Part shown: positions 51,801 to 58,550 of the stretch, piece by piece
Position numbering within the stretch: position 1 is the first letter of the stretch
How the letters are laid out: every line of letters starts with the position of its first letter
Source of the DNA: a virus
Reading direction: 5' to 3' (one strand)
DNA length: 64,000 nt
Virus record (IMG/VR): IMGVR_UViG_3300028275_000015
Location: 20,128 to 84,127 of that record
Notes under the pieces: model-generated
Database searches by the model: none
Told to the model about the DNA's origin: nothing
Seen by the model: only the letters and a program-made list of their open reading frames with translations
Translations under genes and position numbers: made by a program

Positions 51801-54528
51801 CATCTATGCCGGTGGCGGCAGTCCTGTAATAGACAGCAAACACATCCACATGTCAGGACATACCGGTGAAATAGAACTGTTCTTAGGCACTGACAGCAAC
51901 TATGTTTCTGCTAAAGAAGCAGGCACAGCACCAGCAGGTGTACGCCTACACAGTGAAAACGATGTCGCAGTTGAAAGCAGTAACCTACGCATCAATCGCA
52001 AGGGCAGTACCTGGGCCGCAGTCTACGGTGATGGAAACAACGTCACTTCAGACGGCAATACCAGCGACCTAACATTTGATTGTATTGCTGTTGACGAACA
52101 CGGTGACTACTATGTAGGTGGTGAACATTGCTGGAGAGCTGATGCTATCATCAGCAAGTATGGCCGTGATGGCAATCTAATCTGGAGCAACTACAGCGAA
52201 GGCTCAGTTATAACAGGGTTTGAACCACAGGCCATTGCTTACCACGACGGTGAAGTGGCCTCGGTAGTAAAAACCAACAATGGTAGAACAACTCTATATC
52301 TTAAACTAGTGGTTCAAGACAGCACCACTGGCGAAGTTAAATCTACCACAGACATCTACGATCCAGACAATACTATTCGTGCTAATAGCATGATATACCA
52401 CTCAACACTTGGTTGGGTCGTAGTTGGTAAAACCTGGGGCGAAACATTGGTCTCCAGTGCTATTACAGCCACAGGCAACACTGGTGTAGGCATTATTGAA
52501 TTACCATCAGCACAGACAAAGTTAGAGAATATTTACCCAGAAACCAACGGTGACTGGTACATGACAGGTACTAGTATTACTGGTGATCAATTCCTAACCA
52601 CTGGAGTAGGCATGTATCGTGACGTACCTATAACCACTGTTACAGGTAGCGGTGCTGGAGCAGTTGCTAGAGTAACTGTAGGTTATAACGGTGGTGGAAC
52701 ATACGATCTCACTGTTACTACTCAAGGTAGTGGATACGCTATCAACGATGAACTTAAGATACCAGGTAGTCTACTAGGCGGTGTTGATGCTATGTCAACT
52801 GTGACTGCAACACCAAACTCAGTTTCACCGGGCGCCGACATTACAGCATACTTCGACAAGGCAACATATCCTGATCTGTACGATCAACTAAACTGGGCAT
52901 CATATACTGTGTCCTACAACGCAGGCACACACGACGTTATAAGCATTGTCAGCAGTGGTGATAACTGGGCTGTTACCATTGACAGTTCAGACATTAATCT
53001 AAGCGTGGCCACTTTCTATACTGCCAATGGTAATGATTTAACATTCCTTGCTCAAGTGTCAGGAGATGCTCTAGTTGGCCCTGGTAGTTCGCCGGCTGGA
53101 GTTGCTTCTAGAAAAACCATACGCATTGATATGGGATTTGCTATGGGTTACGGTAGTGTTGACTTTACTGGCGGCACATTTACTATTTCAAGACACTTGG
53201 CTACTCGCCCTTGGGTATGGACCAGCGGATGGACACGCTACTTAGATCCAGCAATTAACTATGGAAGCGGTACAGCCTATACTGTAGCAGAAGTTCCTGC
53301 TAGTGGTGTATTGGTTGGCGGCTACATAGATGGTACACCTACCAACCATAGTTTTATTTGGAAGTTAAACACCAACGGTTCAACTGGTTGGCTCAAAGGA
53401 ATTCTAGCAGACGGAAACGGAGTTCGCAGTCTAGCAGTCAGCTCAGTAGACGGCAGTATATATGTTACAACCAACTACAATCAAGGCACACTGACCAAAC
53501 TAGATTATACTGGCGCACTACAGAGTCGTATAGGGGCAACAGGCTTGTGGGGCTTGGCTCCTAAGGTAAAACTAGAAATAGACCTTGACGGTAATGAGCA
53601 GGTCTATGTTGGCGGATCAGGCGGTGCTATTTGGATTGGTCCGTACGGTGTTTTTATGTTAAACAAGTTTACTTCAAGCCTACAGCCAGTTTGGGGCAGA
53701 AGTATGCACTACACCGGTGGTGAAAGCATAAACCTTGAATACAATGGTGAACCTTATGATAACTTTATACTAGGTAAAGGGCAGGCAACTCTAGTTGGTT
53801 ATTCTAACTTGTTTAGCACCAACTATACCAACGCTGTGATGTTCACCATGGATACCACAGATGAATTTACACCTGTTAACAATGTTTGGGAAATCAAGAC
53901 ACACGCTGATCAGGTATGGAACGCAGAAACTGACTGGGCTACAAATGACCTATTAGCTCTTGGCATCGAAGCAAAAACCAGTTCAGCATCAACAGATATT
54001 GAGGTTACTGGACTCGCACTATCACAATGGAGATTCCAAGAACGAGTTGTTAACTTAAACGAAATACCAAATGGTATAGTTGGTGTAGAATCTATTACCT
54101 TTGCTGATGGTAATGTGCTGGATCATAACCCTAGCGACATTCCTCCAAGTACAGGATTTAATCCAAACAGCAGTTGGAATTATACATTACAGTTAAGTGA
54201 CCGCGGTAGATTTATTATTAATCAAACTATACCTAATGTCACTTATGTTCAAACCTTGTACATCACAGTCCCTCGCAATGACAATGTTCCATTCCCAGTA
54301 GGCACAGTGATTACACTGATCAACACAAACAGTATCACAGGAAACGCATATAAAATTTATGTACAACCAGAGAGTTATGGGGATCCTAATGCTCCTCAGA
54401 TTTGGAGTACTAATGGAAATCAAAACCCAAGCACTTGGAGTTTCCAAGGCATACAGACTGCTACACTGATGAAGATTAGCAGTAACGGTTGGTTGCTAAC
54501 TGGCAACGACATCACAAACGAGGACTAA
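48823..54528 (+). CDS. Large tail fibre protein (1901 aa)
   Basis: Residues 1-60 (QIKLRRDTAANWALEDPVLAQ ... GYDTTNNILKIGDGS, given here in part) are the fibre attachment domain also seen in the glycine-rich adhesins. DNTYDLGSPTKQWRHVYT near 65 is a common fibre repeat. Residues about 220-640 look like a BNR/propeller region (SDGLSWTEYT, SSNGTSWTPV, STDGGATWTL). About 735-840 is a run of GGDIxIxGG-type glycine-rich beta repeats. The region near 1275-1330 (YDLTVTTQGSGYAINDELKI) is the module shared with the giant fibres. A second propeller-like part follows, and the C-terminus (MKISSNGWLLTGN) is typical of fibres. Likely a fibre or whisker subunit; ligand unknown. Confidence 0.72.
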   Translation: MATQIKLRRDTAANWALEDPVLAQGEPGYDTTNNILKIGDGSTIWSLLPSIYDPSTNIIPSADNTYDLGSPTKQWRHVYTAGGSIYLDNIKLTNVGGKFVATKVINPGEENEAEDPEDSDATSEIGGGSGSGDRLTSGDNEFVLNGPNIDMPDGGQIWFSYGYIDQDEGEDSNALRVSGGNGVTIKAGEDTSTWRFNNDGSLTFPDGTIQTTAYTGQSGGGSTSTLYVAVNSDGRSFTSSDGLSWTEYTTNMLGVGRVAVGPDMIVYTANAVDVSNGNNGALWYASTSTPGTVTEVTGFDSFSFNQVKYFASIEKFVAVGSNTDNLPVILYSSNGTSWTPVSLDSGFLAAFNSGSGYTANAAFYDIETNGTGFLLITSDNNLGAFYTTDITTSMGQTNWIDFSGFGLDQSFTKIAYAAAGFFTGWHIMQTNSSSQDAWYQNSNANPTSGVFSEFTLADTGSMFVSTINYEPDVSEVVFGDYNGITTIMMSTNDGQILYWPAIPNGPFVSIPKPYTATDFDITQSSTATITFGTKTALTNEKIVLSNCTPSDYNGTYYVDNNNFLYTNANMGTAFDSSGLGSFVSGTLTFSHGQYIDALHYSNGKFYAGNDDEEMFVSTDGGATWTLTDTFTGSPGEPEYMNDIDSYVTTTSGSSLTNGSYSFTLNSDGTIALPAIEMTAYEPGYTIDGPTLQMGNDPTVGETIITGPAPNSNNPSARRLIIQGQRGYGGWGDSAVGEGGDIYLWAGTGGENSSGNVGSGGDIKIRGGVGQAGTEGGAHTEGGYVKIEGGDVQWGYGAGGFVDINAGSTNQGSGGTGDGGDVNIRAGQGSVNNGEVHIYTSSNGSNYNNEWVFKNDGSLQLPNGGFINGAELIGDGSSAGTGFKRTVYTDYFNGQGGEADGNGNQDWFYTTDVTGVEVGDTITFRQGEVRTISNVTVNGLYTAIDWSGDAVTGSDTLPRYPVTITSSDYSAPEKKKARIKPDLTAANDWGHYMDIYAGGGSPVIDSKHIHMSGHTGEIELFLGTDSNYVSAKEAGTAPAGVRLHSENDVAVESSNLRINRKGSTWAAVYGDGNNVTSDGNTSDLTFDCIAVDEHGDYYVGGEHCWRADAIISKYGRDGNLIWSNYSEGSVITGFEPQAIAYHDGEVASVVKTNNGRTTLYLKLVVQDSTTGEVKSTTDIYDPDNTIRANSMIYHSTLGWVVVGKTWGETLVSSAITATGNTGVGIIELPSAQTKLENIYPETNGDWYMTGTSITGDQFLTTGVGMYRDVPITTVTGSGAGAVARVTVGYNGGGTYDLTVTTQGSGYAINDELKIPGSLLGGVDAMSTVTATPNSVSPGADITAYFDKATYPDLYDQLNWASYTVSYNAGTHDVISIVSSGDNWAVTIDSSDINLSVATFYTANGNDLTFLAQVSGDALVGPGSSPAGVASRKTIRIDMGFAMGYGSVDFTGGTFTISRHLATRPWVWTSGWTRYLDPAINYGSGTAYTVAEVPASGVLVGGYIDGTPTNHSFIWKLNTNGSTGWLKGILADGNGVRSLAVSSVDGSIYVTTNYNQGTLTKLDYTGALQSRIGATGLWGLAPKVKLEIDLDGNEQVYVGGSGGAIWIGPYGVFMLNKFTSSLQPVWGRSMHYTGGESINLEYNGEPYDNFILGKGQATLVGYSNLFSTNYTNAVMFTMDTTDEFTPVNNVWEIKTHADQVWNAETDWATNDLLALGIEAKTSSASTDIEVTGLALSQWRFQERVVNLNEIPNGIVGVESITFADGNVLDHNPSDIPPSTGFNPNSSWNYTLQLSDRGRFIINQTIPNVTYVQTLYITVPRNDNVPFPVGTVITLINTNSITGNAYKIYVQPESYGDPNAPQIWSTNGNQNPSTWSFQGIQTATLMKISSNGWLLTGNDITNED

Positions 54529-54529
54529 G

Positions 54530-55222
54530 ATGCCAGTAACACAAATAATGTCAGTGGTAGGGCGTGGTGTTATTGCTCCTCCAGGGCCAATAACACCTCA
54601 AGGTTCGTTTTTATATAATAGTGCTTCACAGAATTGGGGTTCAACCAATGCTGTTACAACTACCTACGGAGCATATACCTTCCCAGATACTACCACTGGG
54701 TCGGTACATACTCTAACTGGAACAGAGTATTTGATATCTAACGCATTTGGTAATTCCGCAACACTTAACATTAATCTGTGGTTCTATCCTGCTCTTAATA
54801 ATGTAATTGTACTAGACGAGGTAGGACAGGCAGCGGAAAATACCAATTGGCACTATTCTATGTTAGAGATTGATAGTTCTAACAAGTTAAAGGGAAGATT
54901 TTGGGGTATGTCGGCATTGCAGGCAATTACATCTACCGGCAGCGTAAACCTAAATGCTTGGAATCACGTCTACCTGTATTTTGACAACTCAACTACAACT
55001 ATTGGTATGAGCCTAAATAATGAAACAGCAGTGACACAGAATATCGGTAGTGGCGTTAGACACGTTAGCGATACAGGCTTTACATATTTTGGTATTGGTG
55101 TAGTTGATACTACATATATGGTAACTTCTGCAAGATATCAAGGAAAATTTAACGATTTATCAATCGATACTAGTATTACTAGTTCAACATACACAGCCAC
55201 TAAAGCCAAGTATGGATTCTAA
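54530..55222 (+). CDS. LamG/concanavalin-A-like virion protein (230 aa)
   Basis: After a short N-terminal segment (PVTQIMSVVGRGVIAPPGP), residues about 30-220 show a jelly-roll lectin pattern: GTEYLISNAFGNSATLNINL, WFYPALNNV, LNAWNHVYLYFDNSTTTIG and YQGKFNDLSID. This is similar to the LamG part of the 1404-aa protein. It begins one base after the 1901-aa fibre stop and overlaps the convergent QueC-like gene by 4 nt. A glycan-binding tip or decoration is inferred. Confidence 0.6.
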   Translation: MPVTQIMSVVGRGVIAPPGPITPQGSFLYNSASQNWGSTNAVTTTYGAYTFPDTTTGSVHTLTGTEYLISNAFGNSATLNINLWFYPALNNVIVLDEVGQAAENTNWHYSMLEIDSSNKLKGRFWGMSALQAITSTGSVNLNAWNHVYLYFDNSTTTIGMSLNNETAVTQNIGSGVRHVSDTGFTYFGIGVVDTTYMVTSARYQGKFNDLSIDTSITSSTYTATKAKYGF

Positions 55223-55818
55223 CGAATACCTTGCTCTTTGAGTTTACGACAAGTATCACACCGTCCACAGGGTGTGATATTTTTTTCACTGTATACAGGC
55301 ACACGACAACTCCAAAACATGTTACGCAGGCTTTCTGGTAGCATGTCATAGATCTCACGCTTGGTCATATTCATTACAGGAAATATCTTTTCAGCAGGTG
55401 TAAATGCTTCAAGTATTTTGTTAGCACGAATACGACGATCCTCTAAGCGTTGATTATGATCATTAGCCTGCATACCCATGGCAACTTTTTTAATGTCAGG
55501 ATTAACGCTACAGACATAGCCAGCAAAGAAATTCATAGTATCTGTGTCAAATAAAAAGTTCATACCAAACGGTTGTGTGCCTATTTCACTTTCACTGTAG
55601 GCAAATTCAAAGCCTAATCGTTTTAATTCTTTAGTGGCTAGATCTACAGCAATCTGTTCAGCCCGCCAACGCTGTTCTACATTCTTGTTGTGTACATGAT
55701 GTATATGAATGTCATAATCCTTATACGCATCTTCTGTTAGCAGTTTGTAAACCATGCCTAGACTGTCTAAGCCGCCCGAGTACATGGCAAGGATAGTAGG
55801 TTTTATTTGTTGTTCCAT
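55219..55818 (-). CDS. queC: QueC-like PP-loop protein (7-cyano-7-deazaguanine synthase type)
   Basis: QueC makes preQ0 from CDG with ATP and ammonia, feeding tRNA queuosine or phage 7-deazaguanine DNA modification. The PP-loop SGGLDSLGMVYK lies near residue 15. The C-terminus has WSCRVPVYSEKNITPCGRCD with TC, giving the C-x(n)-C-x2-C-x2-C zinc site of QueC. The middle (MGMQANDHNQRLEDRR) fits less well, so a related PP-loop ATPase is possible. It overlaps the upstream gene by 16 nt. No other deazaguanine gene is in the window. Confidence 0.6.
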   Translation of the reverse strand: MEQQIKPTILAMYSGGLDSLGMVYKLLTEDAYKDYDIHIHHVHNKNVEQRWRAEQIAVDLATKELKRLGFEFAYSESEIGTQPFGMNFLFDTDTMNFFAGYVCSVNPDIKKVAMGMQANDHNQRLEDRRIRANKILEAFTPAEKIFPVMNMTKREIYDMLPESLRNMFWSCRVPVYSEKNITPCGRCDTCRKLKEQGIR

Positions 55819-56300
55819 ATGTAAAATGTATAAACTTCGTTAATAGGATGTTCTTTAGGTTGTGGAGTTAGCTCGTTTGCCCTAGGAAAGTACACAGCAT
55901 ATTTGGTAGGCCAGTTGGGATTTAAGAACGCACGAGCTATGAATCTGTTACAATTAGGCAACACAACTTTTAATAGTTTCTCGCAGTAATCTTGACCAAA
56001 TGCTAATGCGCCGTCTACTATGATTGTGTCCCAATGTTCGTTTAGTGTAAACCAGTCTCGATTCTTAATCTTAGGATCCGCATACTTAGGTTCTAAATCC
56101 CATGCTTCTGTACACAAAGGCAATAGCATTTTAGTGCTTCCTAGCAGTAAAACTTTGCCCGTGCAATATTGTTCAAAGACACAATAATCGTCCTCGTTAG
56201 GAGCCGCCGGCCACTTTAAATTAGTCCAAAAGTCTAAATCTTTGTGTGTTTCATTGTCTAGCATCACAGGGTATTTAACGCTAAATATTAGAGCATTCAC
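55803..56300 (-). CDS. Rossmann-like protein, possible degenerate methyltransferase (165 aa)
   Basis: The order GKVLLLGSTKMLLPLC, AWDLEPKYADPK and HWDTIIVDGALAFG, then LLKVVLPNCNRFIARAFLNP resembles the motif I-II-IV-V succession of class I SAM methyltransferases, but the glycine loop is reduced. Catalysis is therefore doubtful. The frame opens with GTG at 56300; a later in-frame ATG (residue 13) would give a shorter product. It is co-directional with and overlaps the QueC-like gene, so the two may act together. The + strand promoter of gp13 lies inside its first codons. Confidence 0.4.
   Translation of the reverse strand: MNALIFSVKYPVMLDNETHKDLDFWTNLKWPAAPNEDDYCVFEQYCTGKVLLLGSTKMLLPLCTEAWDLEPKYADPKIKNRDWFTLNEHWDTIIVDGALAFGQDYCEKLLKVVLPNCNRFIARAFLNPNWPTKYAVYFPRANELTPQPKEHPINEVYTFYIWNNK
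56281..56287 (+). promoter_or_regulatory. Late-type promoter CTAAATA for gp13
   Basis: CTAAATA lies 25 nt upstream of the gp13 ATG at 56313 and overlaps the beginning of the divergent minus-strand gene. Confidence 0.6.
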
Positions 56301-56312
56301 GGAAACCGACTC

Positions 56313-57089
56313 ATGCCAACTACAGAAATCAACGAACTACAACAAGCAAAAACAGCAGTCTATGACTACTGCAAAAACATGCTGGGCGACGGCATGGTTG
56401 ATGTGGAATTAGATCCTAAGCATTACGAAACAGCATTGGAACGTGCTCTAGGAAAATACAGACAGAGAGGCGATAGTTCAGTAGAAGAAAGTTATATGTT
56501 CTTAACTACTGTACAAGATCAAAACACATACACTCTGCCTAAAGAGGTTATAGAAGTACGTCAAATATTCCGCAGAAGCATTGGTTCACGAACCGGTAGC
56601 GGATCGGGTGGTACAATATTTGAACCATTTAACCTAGCCTACACAAACACATATCTGCTTTCGAGCTCCAATATGGGCGGTATATTAACCTACGAACTAT
56701 TTGCTCAGTACCAGGAAATGATCGGTCGTATGTTTGGTAGTTTTATTGAATTTAAATGGCATAGTCAATCACACAAACTTACACTATTACAGCGTCCACG
56801 AAACTCGGATGAAGAGCTATTGCTCTACTGCTATAATTACCGCCCTGACATTGGTATCTTAAATGATGTCTATGCACAACAATGGGTCAAGGACTACACC
56901 TTGGCAAACTGTAAACTAATGCTAGGACAAGCACGTGAAAAGTTCGCACAGATTGCTGGTCCACAAGGCGGAACTAGCCTAAACGGTGCTACATTAAAAA
57001 CAGAAGCCACAACTGAAATTGAAAATCTTGAAAAAGATTTAGCCACACAGGTTGCTGGCGGCAGAGGTTATACTTTTATCATAGGTTAA
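56313..57089 (+). CDS. gp13: Neck protein, gp13-like (258 aa)
   Basis: T4 gp13 joins the filled head to the tail. The N-terminus DVELDPKHYETALERALGKY compares with T4 [20 protein letters not shown]. The C-terminus QQWVKDYTLANCKLMLGQAR, GGTSLNGATLKTEATTEIEN and RGYTFIIG compares with T4 NRWVKDYATALAKELNGQI ... TIDGQRL ... PFGILVG. The length (258 against 309 aa) is within the family range. It is separated from gp14/gp15 by about 8 kb and lies on the opposite strand, unlike the T4 order. Confidence 0.85.
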   Translation: MPTTEINELQQAKTAVYDYCKNMLGDGMVDVELDPKHYETALERALGKYRQRGDSSVEESYMFLTTVQDQNTYTLPKEVIEVRQIFRRSIGSRTGSGSGGTIFEPFNLAYTNTYLLSSSNMGGILTYELFAQYQEMIGRMFGSFIEFKWHSQSHKLTLLQRPRNSDEELLLYCYNYRPDIGILNDVYAQQWVKDYTLANCKLMLGQAREKFAQIAGPQGGTSLNGATLKTEATTEIENLEKDLATQVAGGRGYTFIIG

Positions 57090-57091
57090 TT

Positions 57092-57448
57092 ATGCGAGCT
57101 AAAGAATTTATAGATGAATCGACAAAACCTTTGCGTAAAAGTGTTAAATCGTCTTTGCCAGGCGGCAGAATACACCCAACATTAGATAACAGCAGTCCTT
57201 ATCATTCTTACAGGTATGGTATAGCATTGGCTACATCTCCGGAAGATGATATGTACACAGACGGTCCTTACGGATCTAAGTTGCTGACTGTGGGTTATAC
57301 CGAAGCCGACCGTGAGATTATCAAAAAAGCAGACAAGATTATGGGTGTCAAATCCAATGCAGTCTCATCCAACGATAGTTCAGAAATCAAAACTATCAAT
57401 ACTACTAGTCCAGTAGCAAAGCCAAAAAAGAACAAATACGGCGTATAA
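57092..57448 (+). CDS. Conserved hypothetical protein (118 aa)
   Basis: The N-terminus MRAKEFIDES is a common opening of small proteins in T4-like phages. SPYHSYRYGIALATSPED and SKLLTVGYTEADREIIKKAD are the other conserved-looking parts, and the C-terminus is basic and Lys/Pro-rich. It starts two bases after gp13. Possible virion or head-completion partner; no function can be given. Confidence 0.5.
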   Translation: MRAKEFIDESTKPLRKSVKSSLPGGRIHPTLDNSSPYHSYRYGIALATSPEDDMYTDGPYGSKLLTVGYTEADREIIKKADKIMGVKSNAVSSNDSSEIKTINTTSPVAKPKKNKYGV

Positions 57449-57452
57449 AAAC

Positions 57453-57481
57453 TTGACAACTAGTTTAGCCCAGTGTATTAT
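57453..57481 (+). promoter_or_regulatory. Sigma70-type promoter for the dNMP kinase gene
   Basis: TTGACA at 57453-57458 and TATTAT at 57476-57481 are separated by 17 nt, a near-consensus host-type promoter. It fills the 53-nt gap before the ATG at 57502, with GGAGG at 57493-57497. It differs from the late motifs around it and predicts early expression. Confidence 0.75.
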
Positions 57482-57501
57482 AGGCTATAAACGGAGGTCA
57501 T

Positions 57502-58182
57502 ATGATTATAGGTGTGTGCGGGTTTATTGGTTCGGGCAAAGATACTATTGCCGATTATCTGGTTAATTTCCACGAATTTAGAAGAGAAAGTTTTGCTAAC
57601 ACGCTGAAAGATGCTGTGTCAGCAGTATTTGGTTGGGACAGAACCATGCTGGAAGGGCGCACCAAAGCGGCCCGTGAATGGCGTGAGCAGGTAGATCCTT
57701 GGTGGGCAGAACGCTTAGATATGCCTAATCTTACTCCAAGATACATATTGCAATATTGGGGTACAGAAGTATGTCGCAAAGGGTTTCACGACGATATTTG
57801 GATCGCCAGTTTAGAAAACAAACTACGCAATAGTCCAGACGATGTGGTAATTTCGGACTGTAGATTTCCTAACGAAATTAAATCAATTCGCGATGCTGGC
57901 GGCATTATTGTATGGGTAAAACGTGGCGAATTACCTGAATGGTATGATACTGCTGTGCAGGCAAATCAGGGTAATAATGTGGCAATCAACGAGTTAAAAA
58001 TGAAGAAAATCCATGCTAGTGAAACTAGTTGGGTAGGTACAGACTTTGATGTAGTATTGGATAATAACGGCAGTATAGACGACTTATACGCTGAAGTTAG
58101 AAGTCTGGTGTTAGATCTCCTTGCCGCCACTTCACTCCCTCGCGGTGTAAAGACCGTTGACAATTTGCACACACAGTTTTAA
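57502..58182 (+). CDS. gp1: Deoxynucleoside monophosphate kinase, gp1-like (226 aa)
   Basis: T4 gp1 phosphorylates dNMPs for phage DNA synthesis. The Walker A loop GFIGSGKD is at residues 7-14. VFGWDRTMLEGRTKAAREWR, LTPRYILQYWGTEVCRKGF and VVISDCRFPNEIKSIRDAGG are typical of the family. Length is close to T4 gp1 (241 aa). It has its own sigma70-type promoter and a strong ribosome binding site. Its last 86 nt overlap a convergent zinc-finger gene on the other strand. Confidence 0.88.
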   Translation: MIIGVCGFIGSGKDTIADYLVNFHEFRRESFANTLKDAVSAVFGWDRTMLEGRTKAAREWREQVDPWWAERLDMPNLTPRYILQYWGTEVCRKGFHDDIWIASLENKLRNSPDDVVISDCRFPNEIKSIRDAGGIIVWVKRGELPEWYDTAVQANQGNNVAINELKMKKIHASETSWVGTDFDVVLDNNGSIDDLYAEVRSLVLDLLAATSLPRGVKTVDNLHTQF

Positions 58183-58432
58183 GGTTAGCGGGTCTACAGT
58201 TAGTTAAATCTCCGTCTACGTGGAAGACATTAAACACTTCTTTAAACTTACTTTTGTACCCGCATTTTTCGCAATAATCTTTTTGTCTATAACCTAGTCT
58301 GTACCACACAGGCATACCTTGACTAGTGCCGCTGGCACAACCATCGCACTTAGTTCTATAATAAGCACGTTTACCCTTGTAATAGTTTATAGCACAGGGT
58401 TTCTTTTGACAGATCTTGCATAAAGGTCGCAT
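58097..58432 (-). CDS. Zinc-finger HNH-like nuclease (111 aa)
   Basis: Two Cys-rich parts are visible: CKICQKKPC near the start with KCDGC, and YCEKCG followed by FHVDGDLTNCRPANLKTVC with CANC. The second fits an HNH fold of the H-x-DGD-x-x-N-x4-NL-x-x-x-C-x-x-C type. Free-standing HNH proteins in phages are often homing endonucleases, though some serve packaging or DNA repair. The ATG at 58432 must be right because the first CxxC begins at residue 5. It overlaps the 3' end of gp1 by 86 nt. Confidence 0.6.
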   Translation of the reverse strand: MRPLCKICQKKPCAINYYKGKRAYYRTKCDGCASGTSQGMPVWYRLGYRQKDYCEKCGYKSKFKEVFNVFHVDGDLTNCRPANLKTVCANCQRSLHREGVKWRQGDLTPDF

Positions 58433-58436
58433 AAAC

Positions 58437-58444
58437 TATTTATA
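58437..58444 (-). promoter_or_regulatory. T4-consensus late promoter TATAAATA (minus strand) at the HNH-like gene
   Basis: TATTTATA on the + strand reads TATAAATA on the minus strand, ending 4 nt before the ATG at 58432. If used like a T4 late promoter, the transcript would start at or beside the ATG. Confidence 0.55.
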
Positions 58445-58502
58445 CCACCCCTTTTCGGACCCTTTTCATGGTTGTATAACAGAGCATTTTACCGAATCTC
58501 CG

Positions 58503-58509
58503 CTAAATA
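58503..58509 (+). promoter_or_regulatory. Late-type promoter CTAAATA for the tail sheath gene
   Basis: CTAAATA lies 41 nt upstream of the gp18 ATG at 58551. A strong AGGAG (58538-58542) follows. Confidence 0.65.
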
Positions 58510-58550
58510 TTGTTAGAGCTTAAAAGAAGAGCTAATTAGGAGATAAGGAT

